Assembly: GCA_041987205.1 (NCBI GenBank)
Contig: JBHIWX010000002.1
Location: forward strand, 44,614-108,613
DNA: 64,000 bases
From: BOKV01 sp041987205
GTDB taxonomy: Bacteria; Pseudomonadota; Alphaproteobacteria; Rhizobiales; Rhizobiaceae
Reading direction: 5' to 3'
Shown: in pieces, positions 26,383 through 35,322 of the stretch
Position numbering within the stretch: position 1 is the first letter of the stretch
Layout of the letters: each line of letters begins with the position of its first letter
The notes under the pieces: generated by a model
What the model was told of the DNA's origin: nothing
The model's database searches: none
Seen by the model: the letters and a program-made list of their open reading frames with translations, nothing else
Made by a program: the position numbers and the translations under genes

Positions 26383-29300
26383 AAGTATATTTTATCTGCT
26401 GCTTGCCGGCGTTTTTCTGCCGGGTTTCGCGCATGCCGCGGTTCCGGAGCCGACGATCTCCGAACTGGCATTCAATATCGATATCGCGTGGATTTTAACG
26501 TCCGCCGCGCTCGTTTTGTTCATGCAGGCAGGCTTCATGCTGCTCGAGGCCGGCATGGTGCGCTCGAAGAACTCGATCAACGTCGCGCAGAAGAATCTGG
26601 TCGACTTCGTAGCATCCGTCGTCACCTTCGGCATTGTCGGCTTCACGATTGCCTTCGGCGTGTCGAATTTCGGCATCATCGGTTTCCAGCACGATTTCCT
26701 CTTTCTCAATACGGATGATGCCTGGACGCTCGCCTTCTTCGTCTTCCAGGTCATGTTCTGCGGCACGGCCGCCACCATCGTCTCCGGCGCCGTGGCAGAG
26801 CGCATGCGCCTGCACGCCTATGCGCTGACCTCGATCTTCATCGCAGGCCTCGCCTATCCGGTCTTTGCCCACTGGGCCTGGGGCAATGCGCTCACCCAGA
26901 ATCCGGGCGCCTTTCTCGCCAATGCCGGCTTCATCGATTTCGCCGGCTCGACCGTGGTGCATTCCACGGGCGCCTGGATTGCGCTTGCCGCCTGCATCGT
27001 CATCGGCGCAAGGGAAGGGCGCTTCGACGAGAACGGCAAGCCTGTCCGCTTCCAGGGGCACAGCCCGGTACTGGCGACCTCGGGCGCGATGATCCTGTTC
27101 GTCGGCTGGATCGGCTTCAATGGCGGCTCCGCGCTCGCCATGGACAAGACGGTGCCTGGCATCGTCGCCAACACCGTGCTGGCGGCCGGCACCGGCGCGC
27201 TCGCCGGTTTCGTTGGCGGCTGGGCCAAGCATCGCGTCATGCATCCCGAGCAATTGTTCTCCGGCATGATCGGCGGCCTGGTGGCGGTGACCGCCGGCTG
27301 CGCCGTCCTCGGCCCGCAGGGCGCCATGCTCATCGGCCTGCTCGGTGGCGGCGCGGCGATCTGGGGCATGGGTTTCCTTGAGGAACGGCTGAAGGTGGAC
27401 GATGCCGTCGGCGCGGTCTCCGTTCACGGCATTTCCGGCGCGGTTGGCACTGTCGGTCTCGCCCTGCTGGCGCCCGCCGAGGCGCTCGTGCTCGACAGCC
27501 GCCTCGATCAGTTTCTTGTCCAGCTCGCCGGCGTGGGCATGAATTTCGTCTGGTCGTTCGGCCTCGGTCTGGTCTTCTTCCTGCTGCTTCGCCGCATCAT
27601 GCCGTTGCGCGCTACGCGCGAGGACGAGGAACGCGGCCTCAACGAATCCGAACACGGCTCGAGGCTCGGAACGGGCCATGTCGAACACGCCGTCTCCGAA
27701 CTCCTGGCGGGCAACGCCGATCTGCATCTCCGGTTGCCGGTCACGCCGGGCGAGGATTCGGCGCGCATGACCGACCTCTTCAACCGTCTCATGGATTCCA
27801 TCGAGAACGAGGAACTGCAGCGCGCACACCGCAAGGAAGTGCAGTTGCGTGGGGAGGAGGCCGAACGTCTGTCCGCAATGGCCAACGCGACCTTCGAGGC
27901 CATCGTCATTTCGAGGAATGGCTACTTCGTCGATGGCAACGAGGCACTGGCGAGCCTGCTCGGGCTGCCGATAGCGGAGCTCAAGGGAAAACCGATGTTC
28001 GACTTCGTGGCCGAACGCGACCGCGAAATCTGTCTGGAGGCGCAGAAGAAGAAGGAGGTCGGTCCCTATGAACTGACCATGTTGAGTGCCTTTGACGAGG
28101 AAATCCCGGTCGAGGTTCGCGCGCGAGAAGTCAACTACCAGGGCAGTATCGCCCGCATCTCGGCGATCGTCGATCTGCGCGAGCGCAAGATCGCGGAAGA
28201 CAAGATCCGGCATCTGGCCCAATCCGATCCGCTCACCAATCTGCCGAACCGTGCGGTGTTCTCCGACAAGCTGAGCCACGCCATGATGCCGCGCCTCGGC
28301 ACGCCCGGCTGCGGCGCAGTGCTGCTGGTCGATCTCGACCGCTTCAAGGACATCAACGATCTGCACGGCCACCAGACCGGCGACGAGGTCATTTGCGCGG
28401 CGGCCGACCGGCTGAGATCGGGCGTGCGCAAATCCGACATGGTCGCGCGTCTCGGCGGCGACGAATTTGCCGTCCTGCTGAACGGTTACGACTTCAAGTC
28501 TCAGGTCATCGATCTGGCCCACAGGCTCGTTCACGCGCTGAGCCAGCCAATCGATTGCGGCTCCGGGCTCGCGATTCGCACAAGCATCAGCGTCGGCATC
28601 GCCTTCTTCCCCGACGACAGCACCTCTCCGCAGGTCCTGCTGTCGAAATCCGACACCGCGCTCTACAAGGCCAAGGCGAAGGGCCGCAACACCTATTGCG
28701 CGTTCGAGGAAGGCATGGACGCCGAAATCGCGATCCGGCGGGAGGTCGAGGCCGAACTCTCGGATGCCATTGCGAACGAGCAATTCACCATCCATCTTCA
28801 GCCGCGTTTCGACATCTCCACCCTGCGCATCAATTCCTACGAGGCGCTCATACGCTGGAACCACCCCACCAAGGGACTGGTCCCGCCCGACATGTTCATT
28901 CCAGTGGCAGAGCAGTCCAGCCGGATCATCGACATCGGCCGCTGGGTGCTGCGAACCGCCTGCGAAAGCGCGCTTCACCACCTCGACGACGAGACGATCA
29001 GCATCAATGTCAGTCCGACCCAGTTCCGCGACAAGGGGTTCGTACCCGATATATCGAGGGCGCTGGAGGAAACCGGGCTCGCACCCGAGCGTCTCGAACT
29101 CGAGATCACCGAAAGCGTCCTGATCGACGAGGACGAATGGGCGCTGCAGATCCTCAAGAGCCTCAAGAAGATCGGCGTGAGGATCGCGCTGGACGATTTC
29201 GGCACCGGCTATTCATCGCTCGCCTATCTCAACCGGTTTCCCTTCGACTGCCTGAAGATCGACCGCGCCTTCGTGATGGGCATCAGCGATTCCGTGCAGA

Positions 29301-29572
29301 AGCAGGCCATCGTCGACGCCGTCGTCCGCCTTGCCAATTCACTCGGAATGACGGTGGTCGCGGAGGGCGTTGAAACCCGCGCCGACGTCCAGACGCTCAT
29401 TGAAAGCGGCTGCAACGAGCTGCAGGGCTTCATCATCGGAAGGCCAGCCCCGGTCGATGAGATGGTGAAAACGCCGTCCTCCGAATTCGCTGCCGCACTC
29501 GCCGAATACGGCGTCGACAAGCTCGCCCGGCTCTTCAAGGACGACACGGAATTGCGGATGACGGGAAGCTGA
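26378..29572 (+). CDS. Ammonium transporter fused to PAS-GGDEF-EAL (c-di-GMP) domains
   Basis: 1064 aa. A signal peptide (about 1-20, ending AHA) precedes a full Amt/Rh channel (about 24-405) with both pore His in context: FAGSTVVH195 and AVSVH350-G. A helical linker with HAMP-like character follows (about 430-495), then PAS (498-604), GGDEF (608-780) and EAL (798-1035). The GGDEF active site is intact at 693-697, with an inhibitory RxxD (RKSD) five residues before it. The EAL domain keeps E822-A-L, ELEITES, DDFGTGYSSL and VVAEGVET, so both c-di-GMP synthesis and breakdown look possible. This points to an ammonium-sensing c-di-GMP switch. It lies in a three-gene insertion between radA and alr. 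Confidence 0.92.
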   Translation: MRSIFYLLLAGVFLPGFAHAAVPEPTISELAFNIDIAWILTSAALVLFMQAGFMLLEAGMVRSKNSINVAQKNLVDFVASVVTFGIVGFTIAFGVSNFGIIGFQHDFLFLNTDDAWTLAFFVFQVMFCGTAATIVSGAVAERMRLHAYALTSIFIAGLAYPVFAHWAWGNALTQNPGAFLANAGFIDFAGSTVVHSTGAWIALAACIVIGAREGRFDENGKPVRFQGHSPVLATSGAMILFVGWIGFNGGSALAMDKTVPGIVANTVLAAGTGALAGFVGGWAKHRVMHPEQLFSGMIGGLVAVTAGCAVLGPQGAMLIGLLGGGAAIWGMGFLEERLKVDDAVGAVSVHGISGAVGTVGLALLAPAEALVLDSRLDQFLVQLAGVGMNFVWSFGLGLVFFLLLRRIMPLRATREDEERGLNESEHGSRLGTGHVEHAVSELLAGNADLHLRLPVTPGEDSARMTDLFNRLMDSIENEELQRAHRKEVQLRGEEAERLSAMANATFEAIVISRNGYFVDGNEALASLLGLPIAELKGKPMFDFVAERDREICLEAQKKKEVGPYELTMLSAFDEEIPVEVRAREVNYQGSIARISAIVDLRERKIAEDKIRHLAQSDPLTNLPNRAVFSDKLSHAMMPRLGTPGCGAVLLVDLDRFKDINDLHGHQTGDEVICAAADRLRSGVRKSDMVARLGGDEFAVLLNGYDFKSQVIDLAHRLVHALSQPIDCGSGLAIRTSISVGIAFFPDDSTSPQVLLSKSDTALYKAKAKGRNTYCAFEEGMDAEIAIRREVEAELSDAIANEQFTIHLQPRFDISTLRINSYEALIRWNHPTKGLVPPDMFIPVAEQSSRIIDIGRWVLRTACESALHHLDDETISINVSPTQFRDKGFVPDISRALEETGLAPERLELEITESVLIDEDEWALQILKSLKKIGVRIALDDFGTGYSSLAYLNRFPFDCLKIDRAFVMGISDSVQKQAIVDAVVRLANSLGMTVVAEGVETRADVQTLIESGCNELQGFIIGRPAPVDEMVKTPSSEFAAALAEYGVDKLARLFKDDTELRMTGS

Positions 29573-29582
29573 ATACTGATGG

Positions 29583-30488
29583 TCAGTTTTCCGTTTCGTC
29601 ATGTTCGCGCGCGTCCGCTTCCTGTTGCAGCCACTGGACGAACAATTTCAGCCTTGGGTCAGAATATCGTTTGCGGGTAACGACATGAATGCCCTGCGGG
29701 CGCTCAACCGTGATCGGTGAGAGGCGGACAAGCCGGCCCGCCATTTCGTCCGCAGCAGTCATACGCGTATCGGCCAGTATTACGGCCTGCCCCGTCAGGG
29801 CTGCATCGAACATGAAAGCCCGGCTCTCATGTTCCGCGGGCCTCAGATCTCTCCCCGATTTTGCGCCGGCGGCATTCGCCCATTCATCCCAGTCGTCTCG
29901 CCAGTTCCGGGCGCAGGCAAGGGGCAGTTCAAGGATGTCGTTGACGCTCATGGGCGTCTTGCAATGCACAACCAGTTGTGGAGCACAGACCGGCCCCAGC
30001 AAATCCCGGTATATTAACGTCGATGGTCCGTCCCAGCCGCCGGCGCCATAGCGGACTGCTGCATCGAAACCCGACTTTTCCAGATCGACGTACTCGAACG
30101 ACAGGATAGGCTCGATTCTGATGTCGGGATGTCGCTCGAAAAAGCCTGGCAGCCGGGGCAACAGCCAGCGATTTCCGAAAAACGGCGCCACGGTGATTTT
30201 GAGAGTTCCGCCCGGAACCGGCTTTCGGGTTTGTTCGACGGCATCCTCGAGCAGATCGAGCGCTCGACCAACCTTCTCAGCCAGAAGGCTCCCCTCCTGC
30301 GTCAGCACGATCTTCCGCGTTGCACGATGAAATACCGGGGTGTTCAGCCATTGCTCAAGCGCCTTGATCTGGTGCCCGACAGCGGCAGGCGTAACGCACA
30401 ATTCGTCCGCGCTATCCTTGATGCTCTCGTGCCGGGCTGCTGCCTCGAAGGCGCGCAATTGGTTGAGTGAAGGCAGGCGTCGAGCCAT
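29583..30488 (-). CDS. LysR-family regulator (GcvA-like)
   Basis: 301 aa from ATG 30488 (MARRLPSLNQLRAFEAAARH); the 12 codons before it overlap the operator. The N-terminal winged HTH includes SADELCVTPAAVGHQIKALEQWL, typical of the GcvA branch. The substrate-binding domain (about 95-295) has the TLKITVAPFFGNRWLLPRL strand and FDAAVRYGAGGWDG loop. Divergent from a homocysteine S-methyltransferase-family gene, with a perfect T-N11-A dyad in between, so it probably controls that gene and itself. The ligand may be a methyl donor or amino-acid intermediate, an inference from the neighbour only. Confidence 0.88.
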   Translation of the reverse strand: MARRLPSLNQLRAFEAAARHESIKDSADELCVTPAAVGHQIKALEQWLNTPVFHRATRKIVLTQEGSLLAEKVGRALDLLEDAVEQTRKPVPGGTLKITVAPFFGNRWLLPRLPGFFERHPDIRIEPILSFEYVDLEKSGFDAAVRYGAGGWDGPSTLIYRDLLGPVCAPQLVVHCKTPMSVNDILELPLACARNWRDDWDEWANAAGAKSGRDLRPAEHESRAFMFDAALTGQAVILADTRMTAADEMAGRLVRLSPITVERPQGIHVVTRKRYSDPRLKLFVQWLQQEADAREHDETEN

Positions 30489-30498
30489 GAGGCTATGC

Positions 30499-30513
30499 CT
30501 TAGAAAAACTAAG
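30499..30513. promoter_or_regulatory. LysR-type operator CTTAG-N5-CTAAG
   Basis: A perfect 5-bp inverted repeat with an AAAAA centre fits the T-N11-A rule of LysR boxes (T at 30500, A at 30512). It lies 11 bases before the LysR start and about 92 bases before the divergent methyltransferase start, a usual position for joint autoregulation and activation. Confidence 0.65.
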
Positions 30514-30604
30514 TCATAACCCAAGATATAGTCGTTTGTCGCGAAAGGCCACTGAATCGTACCCTGCTTTTACGACAGACAATCGCTGTGACAGGGGAAT
30601 GCTG

Positions 30605-31546
30605 ATGCCCGGCGCAACACAAAGACTGCCTCACCGGACCGAAGACATATTTCTCACCGATGGCGGAACGGAAACCTGGCTCATGTACAAGAGAGGTTTC
30701 GACCTGCCGGAGTTCAGCGCTTTTCACTTGCTAAACGATCCTCGGGCCACTTCCGCTCTCCACGAATACTACCAGGCTTTCGCCGATATTGCCGTGACAC
30801 TGGGCACCGGGTTTATTTTCGACAGCCTGACGTACCGGGCAAGTCGCGATTGGGGAAGGCTGTTGGGTTATTCCAGTGAGGGATTGGCTGAAATGAACCA
30901 CAAATGCCTGGACCTTTACCGCGAAATAGCCGCCAAGGCCGGATTGGCGGATGAATTCGTCGTAATTAGCGGCTGCGTCGGCCCCAAGGGTGATGCCTAT
31001 AACACGAACGAAGGTCTGACCGCCGAAGGTGCAGAGGAATATCATGGCGAACAGATCGAAACCTTTCGCAAGGCCGGAGCAGATATCGTTACCGCGCTCA
31101 CCCTAAACGCAACCGATGAGGCCATTGGCATCGCCCGGGCAGCCAGGAACGCCGGACTTCCATCAGTTATATCCTTCACACTTGAAAAGGATCGAAAACT
31201 TCGCAGCGGGCAATCCCTGCAACAGGCCATCGAGATTGTCGACGCCGAAACAGGAAACGCGCCCGCTTATTACATGATCAACTGTTCTCATCCCAAGGAT
31301 TTCGGACCAGCCCTTGGCAAGGGAAAATGGGTCGAGCGAATTCGCGGGCTACGTGCCAACGCCTCGACCCTTGACCACGGAACATTGTGCCAGTTGGGTC
31401 ATCTTGAAGAAGGCAACCCAGACGAGTTGGCGCGGCAATATCGCGACTTGAGGAATGCCTACCCACAACTGAATGTATTCGGCGGCTGTTGCGGGACTGA
31501 TTTCGTCCATGTCGAAAAGATCGGCAATGCGATCATGGCCGCCTGA
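30605..31546 (+). CDS. Homocysteine S-methyltransferase-family enzyme
   Basis: 313 aa from ATG 30605, which has AGGGGA six bases upstream. Zinc-dependent TIM barrel of the homocysteine/selenocysteine methyltransferase family. The N-terminal DGGTETWL contrasts with the canonical DGG(M/L)ET. The zinc Cys are in NCSHP (about residue 224) and the terminal GGCCGT pair. Members methylate homocysteine from S-methylmethionine, betaine or related donors. The particular donor here is unknown. GC is lower than in the flanking housekeeping genes, and it sits in a segment that interrupts radA-alr. Probable LysR-regulated. Convergent with alr, 17 bases apart. Confidence 0.88.
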   Translation: MPGATQRLPHRTEDIFLTDGGTETWLMYKRGFDLPEFSAFHLLNDPRATSALHEYYQAFADIAVTLGTGFIFDSLTYRASRDWGRLLGYSSEGLAEMNHKCLDLYREIAAKAGLADEFVVISGCVGPKGDAYNTNEGLTAEGAEEYHGEQIETFRKAGADIVTALTLNATDEAIGIARAARNAGLPSVISFTLEKDRKLRSGQSLQQAIEIVDAETGNAPAYYMINCSHPKDFGPALGKGKWVERIRGLRANASTLDHGTLCQLGHLEEGNPDELARQYRDLRNAYPQLNVFGGCCGTDFVHVEKIGNAIMAA

Positions 31547-31563
31547 GCGGTCTACCGGGTTGC

Positions 31564-32691
31564 TCACCCATCCACATAGACCCGCTCCGCCCGTGGCGCG
31601 ATGCGGGTAAGCACTTCGTAGCCGATCGTGCCGGCCGCTGCCGCGAAATCCTCGAGCGCGACGGTTTCGCCGAACAACTCGATCCATTCGGCCCGGTCGA
31701 GCACGGCCTGTGGCACATCGGTGACGTCGAAGGCTGTCAGGTCCATCGAGATGCGGCCGAGGATCGGTACTTCTAACCCGCCAATGCCGCCGTTCGCGCC
31801 GGGCAGGAGATCGCGCAGCGGTACGCCGGAACCGGACGCCGCGCGCAGCAGCCCGTCACCATAGCCGATGCCGCACACGGCTATCCGCGTATCGCGATCC
31901 AGCACGGTGGTCGCGCCATAGCCGACGCTCTCGCCCTTTGCTGCCTGCTTTACCTGAAGGATGCGCGCTTCCAGCGTGACGACGTTCGCCATCGGCCCGA
32001 CCGTGCCGGCCAGCGCCTCGCCGCCATAAAGCGCGATGCCGGGCCGCACCATGTCATAGGCGTAGGCCGGATCGGAGAGCGTCCCGGCGGAATTGGCCAG
32101 TGACGCGCGAACGCCCGGGAAGTGAGCGCGGATTGCGTCGAAGCGTGCTTTCTGTGCGGCATTCATCGGATGTTTCGGATCGTCGGAACAGGCGAGATGG
32201 CTCATCACCAGCGTCGGCGCAATCGACTGTCGTCGCGCATCGTCTCCGGCGAAGGCGATGGCGTCTTCCACTCGCATGCCAAGCCTGTTCATGCCGGTGT
32301 CGACATGAAGCGCGCAGGGCGGTTTTCTCCCCGTGGCGCGGCCATGGTCCGCCCAGACCGCGATGTCCTCGGCACAATTGAGCACCGGGATCAGCCCGGC
32401 CTCGTCGAGGAGTGGGGCGTTTTCGGCGTTGAGCCCGGCAAGCGCGAAGATCTCGGCATCGGGCGCATGCTCGCGGATCGCGATGGCCTCGCCGACATTG
32501 GCGGTGAAGAAATGCCGGCACCCGGCCTTGTGCAGCGCTGAGACGACCTGCGCGGCGCCGAGCCCGTAGCCGTCGGCTTTCACCGCCGCGGCCACTGCCG
32601 CACCCGGCGCGAAATCGCCGAGCAGCTTCCAGTTGCGCGCGAGCGCCCCCAGATCGACGGTCAGACGGGAGGTGGCGAGGCATTCACCCAT
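31564..32691 (-). CDS. alr: Alanine racemase
   Basis: 375 aa PLP enzyme interconverting L- and D-alanine for peptidoglycan. The PLP lysine is K38 in AAVKADGYGLG. The second catalytic base is the Tyr in SVGYGATT (about 262). HVDTGMNRLG, the conserved Arg of MVRPGIALYGG and the C-terminal ILGRISMDLTAFDVT are all present. Cytoplasmic and of normal length. It follows dnaB on the same strand (24 bases), an order conserved in Rhizobiales, where radA normally comes next; here three extra genes intervene. Confidence 0.95.
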   Translation of the reverse strand: MGECLATSRLTVDLGALARNWKLLGDFAPGAAVAAAVKADGYGLGAAQVVSALHKAGCRHFFTANVGEAIAIREHAPDAEIFALAGLNAENAPLLDEAGLIPVLNCAEDIAVWADHGRATGRKPPCALHVDTGMNRLGMRVEDAIAFAGDDARRQSIAPTLVMSHLACSDDPKHPMNAAQKARFDAIRAHFPGVRASLANSAGTLSDPAYAYDMVRPGIALYGGEALAGTVGPMANVVTLEARILQVKQAAKGESVGYGATTVLDRDTRIAVCGIGYGDGLLRAASGSGVPLRDLLPGANGGIGGLEVPILGRISMDLTAFDVTDVPQAVLDRAEWIELFGETVALEDFAAAAGTIGYEVLTRIAPRAERVYVDG

Positions 32692-32715
32692 GCGACGGAC
32701 TGACTGCTCGCGCGT

Positions 32716-34206
32716 CTATTCGTGCCGGTCCGGCAGATGGTCTTCCTCGGCGAGGTCGGTGAAGCGCGTGAACATTGCCTGGAAGCCGAGCTTGGCGGTG
32801 CCTGTCGGGCCGTGACGCTGCTTGGCGATGATGACCTCCGCCTTGCCCTCGGCCTCGCGCATGTCCATTTCCCATTTGAACCACTCTTCCGTGCCTTCCT
32901 TCGGCTCGCGGTTCTTCAGGTAATATTCCTCGCGATAGACGAAGAGCACCACGTCGGCGTCCTGCTCGATGGAACCCGATTCACGCAGGTCGGAGAGCTG
33001 CGGCCGCTTGTCGTCGCGCGATTCCACCTGACGCGACAGCTGGGACAGCGCGATGATCGGCACTTCCAGTTCCTTCGCCAGCGCCTTCAGCCCGGTGGTG
33101 ATCTCGGTCACCTCCTGCACGCGGCTGTCGCCGGCGCGCTTTGAGGCCTGCATGAGCTGGATGTAGTCGATGACCAGCACGTCGAGGCCGCGCTGGCGCT
33201 TCAGCCGACGGGCGCGGGCGGCAAGCTGTGCGATGGAGATGCCGCCCGTCTCGTCGATGTAGAGCGGGATGCGCTGCATCTCCTGCGCGCAATAGGAAAG
33301 CTTCTCGAAATCGGATTCGGTGATCTCGCCGCGCCTGATCTTGCTCGACCCGACCTCGGCCTGCTCGGAGATGATACGCGTGGCGAGCTGTTCGGCGCTC
33401 ATTTCCAGCGAGAAGAAGCCCACCACACCACCATTGGCGGCAATCGGCTTGCCGTCGGCGGCCGTGTCCGGCACGTAGCTGTGCGCGATGTTGAAGGCGA
33501 TGTTGGTCGCCAGCGATGTCTTGCCCATGCCCGGGCGACCGGCGAGGATGATAAGGTCGGAAGATTGCAGCCCGCCCATGCGCGCATCGAGCGAATGGAT
33601 GCCGGTAGCGATCCCCGAAAGCCCGCCCTCGCGCTGATAGGCGGCGCTTGCCATGTCGATGGCGGTGTTGAGCGCCGAGCCGAAATCGTGGAAGCCGCCA
33701 TCATACTGGCCGGTTTCCGCCAGTTCGAACAGTCGCCGCTCGGCATCCTCGATCTGCCCCGCGGGCGGCATGTCGACCGGTGCGTCATAGGCGATGTTGA
33801 CCATGTCCTCGCCAATGGTGATCAGCTGACGGCGGATGAACAGATCGTAGATTGACCGGCCGTAATCGGCGGCGTTGATGATGGTGGTCGCTTCCGCCGC
33901 AAGCCGCGCCAGATATTGCGCGACCGTCATCTCGCCGCCGACCTTCTCGTCCGCCGGCAGGAATGTCTTGATCGTCACGGGGCTGGCGTGCTTGGCCGCC
34001 CGGATCATGTCGGAGGCGACCTTGAAGATCTGGCGGTGCAGCGGCTCCTGGAAATGGTCCGGCTTGAGGAAATCCGATACCCGGTAATAGGCGTCGTTAT
34101 TGACCAGGATCGCGCCGAGCAGTGCCTGCTCCGCCTCGATATTGTGCGGCGCCAGCCGGTAGGCGGTGTCGTTGTTGCTCACCAGACGCGGTGCTGCTTC
34201 GGCCAT
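32716..34206 (-). CDS. dnaB: Replicative DNA helicase DnaB
   Basis: 496 aa hexameric 5'-3' helicase. The N-terminal DnaB-N helical domain (PHNIEAEQALLGAIL, about 18-120) is joined by a linker to the RecA-like domain with Walker A AGRPGMGKTS. FFSLEMSAEQLATRI follows, then Walker B VLVIDYIQLM and the arginine-finger region HRxx-type near the C-terminus. A short insertion after Walker A (HSYVPDTAADGKPIAANGG) is seen in rhizobial proteins. No intein. A gap of 394 bases with a small dyad precedes it and separates it from rplI. Confidence 0.96.
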   Translation of the reverse strand: MAEAAPRLVSNNDTAYRLAPHNIEAEQALLGAILVNNDAYYRVSDFLKPDHFQEPLHRQIFKVASDMIRAAKHASPVTIKTFLPADEKVGGEMTVAQYLARLAAEATTIINAADYGRSIYDLFIRRQLITIGEDMVNIAYDAPVDMPPAGQIEDAERRLFELAETGQYDGGFHDFGSALNTAIDMASAAYQREGGLSGIATGIHSLDARMGGLQSSDLIILAGRPGMGKTSLATNIAFNIAHSYVPDTAADGKPIAANGGVVGFFSLEMSAEQLATRIISEQAEVGSSKIRRGEITESDFEKLSYCAQEMQRIPLYIDETGGISIAQLAARARRLKRQRGLDVLVIDYIQLMQASKRAGDSRVQEVTEITTGLKALAKELEVPIIALSQLSRQVESRDDKRPQLSDLRESGSIEQDADVVLFVYREEYYLKNREPKEGTEEWFKWEMDMREAEGKAEVIIAKQRHGPTGTAKLGFQAMFTRFTDLAEEDHLPDRHE

Positions 34207-34303
34207 CGTTCCTCTTTCCCGTCCTGCGATGCGCGACCGGCGGGCCGCGCAGCCCCATATGCCTTCGATCCCGTCGGGCCATCCGAGCCGTCGGGCGAAT
34301 CGT

Positions 34304-34322
34304 CCTTAACGTTTCGTTAAGG
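34304..34322 (-). promoter_or_regulatory. Dyad CCTTAAC-N5-GTTAAGG upstream of dnaB
   Basis: A perfect 7-bp inverted repeat centred about 107 bases before the dnaB start. GANTC (the CcrM methylation target of alphaproteobacteria) occurs as GAATC at 34297-34301. No T tract follows, so an operator or promoter element is more likely than a terminator; the factor is unknown. Confidence 0.4.
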
Positions 34323-34522
34323 GTGGCGAACCCCTAACGGATTTGGGAGTGGGGCACGCGGCTTTTTCGCCTGCTCCGCGGGCTTGCCCCGCTATCAACA
34401 CTGATTCACAGACGCGATCGAATTTGCCGTCTCTGTGCCACGCAAGCCATGGACAAATGGTCCCGGATCGGCGTGTCGGCAAGCATGCGATTCGCTGGCC
34501 CATTCTGGCACGCAAGCATGCC

Positions 34523-34558
34523 AAAAAAGAAGGGGCACGGCTCGGGCCGCACCCCTTC
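34523..34558 (-). terminator. Intrinsic terminator of the rpsF-rpsR-DUF2232-rplI operon
   Basis: On the minus strand a 13-bp stem with two G-U pairs and a CCGA loop (arms 34558-34546 and 34541-34529) is followed by CTTTTTTGG. It lies 43 bases after the rplI stop. Confidence 0.85.
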
Positions 34559-34600
34559 GATCCAGGCAATGCCGTCAGGCGGCAAAGCAGGGTATGGCGA

Positions 34601-35266
34601 TCAGGCGCCAGCCTTGTCGGCGTCTTCCTCGTCCTCGGCGGCTGCTTCGGCATCCGTCTCAACCGCTTCGGCGTCGTCGCCTTCGTCGGCGAGTGCCTCT
34701 TCGGCTTCGTCGGGATTGTCGAAGATTTCGGCCAGATCCGGCTCGTCCTCGGCATCCTCGGCGGCTTCCATGGCGGCGCGCGAGGTCAGGTCTTCGCCAC
34801 GCGCCTGGCGCTCGGCCTCGTCCTCGGAGCGGGCGACGTTGACCGTGATGGTCGACTCGACCTCCGGATGCAGGATCACGCTGACCTCATGCAGGCCGAT
34901 GACCTTGATCGGTGCGTTGAGGTTGACCTGCGAACGGGCGATCTTGAAACCGTTCTCGTCGAGAATGGTCGCGATGTCGCGGGTTGCAACCGAGCCGTAG
35001 AGCTGACCGGTCTCGCCGGCGGCGCGCACCAGCACATAGGTCGTGCCGTCGAGCTTCTCGTGAACGGCGCTTGCCTCGTTCTTGCGCTCGAGGTTGCGTG
35101 CTTCCAGTTCGACGCGCTGCGATTCGAACTTGGTCTTGTTGGCGTCGTTGGCGCGCAGCGCCTTGCCCTGCGGCAGCAGGTAGTTGCGCGCGAAACCGTC
35201 CTTGACGCGAACGGTGTCGCCCATCTGGCCGAGGCGCGGAATGCGTTCCAGCAGAATGACTTCCAT
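34601..35266 (-). CDS. rplI: 50S ribosomal protein L9 with long acidic tail
   Basis: 221 aa from ATG 35266, preceded by GAAAGGAAAT. The N-terminal rRNA-binding domain is canonical (MEVILLERIPRLGQMGD, KDGFARNYLLPQGKA), then the long connecting helix and the C-terminal domain (LYGSVATRDIATIL ... IKVIGLHEVSVILHPEV). After about residue 150 comes an extra Asp/Glu/Ala-rich tail of roughly 70 residues (DDAEAVETDAEAAAEDEED), making it longer than the usual 150 or so aa. Acidic extensions are seen on rhizobial L9. Follows DUF2232 on the same strand. Confidence 0.95.
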   Translation of the reverse strand: MEVILLERIPRLGQMGDTVRVKDGFARNYLLPQGKALRANDANKTKFESQRVELEARNLERKNEASAVHEKLDGTTYVLVRAAGETGQLYGSVATRDIATILDENGFKIARSQVNLNAPIKVIGLHEVSVILHPEVESTITVNVARSEDEAERQARGEDLTSRAAMEAAEDAEDEPDLAEIFDNPDEAEEALADEGDDAEAVETDAEAAAEDEEDADKAGA

Positions 35267-35322
35267 GATGATTTCCTTTCTAGCGGTGTCTGTGGATGTC
35301 TGAGTGTGTCGGTTGTCGATGA

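Larger units (their letters stand above)
34207..34600. other. 394-base gap between rplI and dnaB
   Basis: Contains the rplI terminator at 34523-34558 and, nearer dnaB, a 7-bp dyad at 34304-34322 likely in the dnaB promoter. Between 34330 and 34500 there are open frames but no start with a ribosome site and no recognisable protein, so I call it non-coding. Confidence 0.5.

Noticed and set aside
26495..28981. An 828-codon open frame antisense to the Amt-GGDEF-EAL gene
   Set aside because: High-GC coding DNA produces long antisense frames; this one has no family signatures while the sense frame has intact domains.
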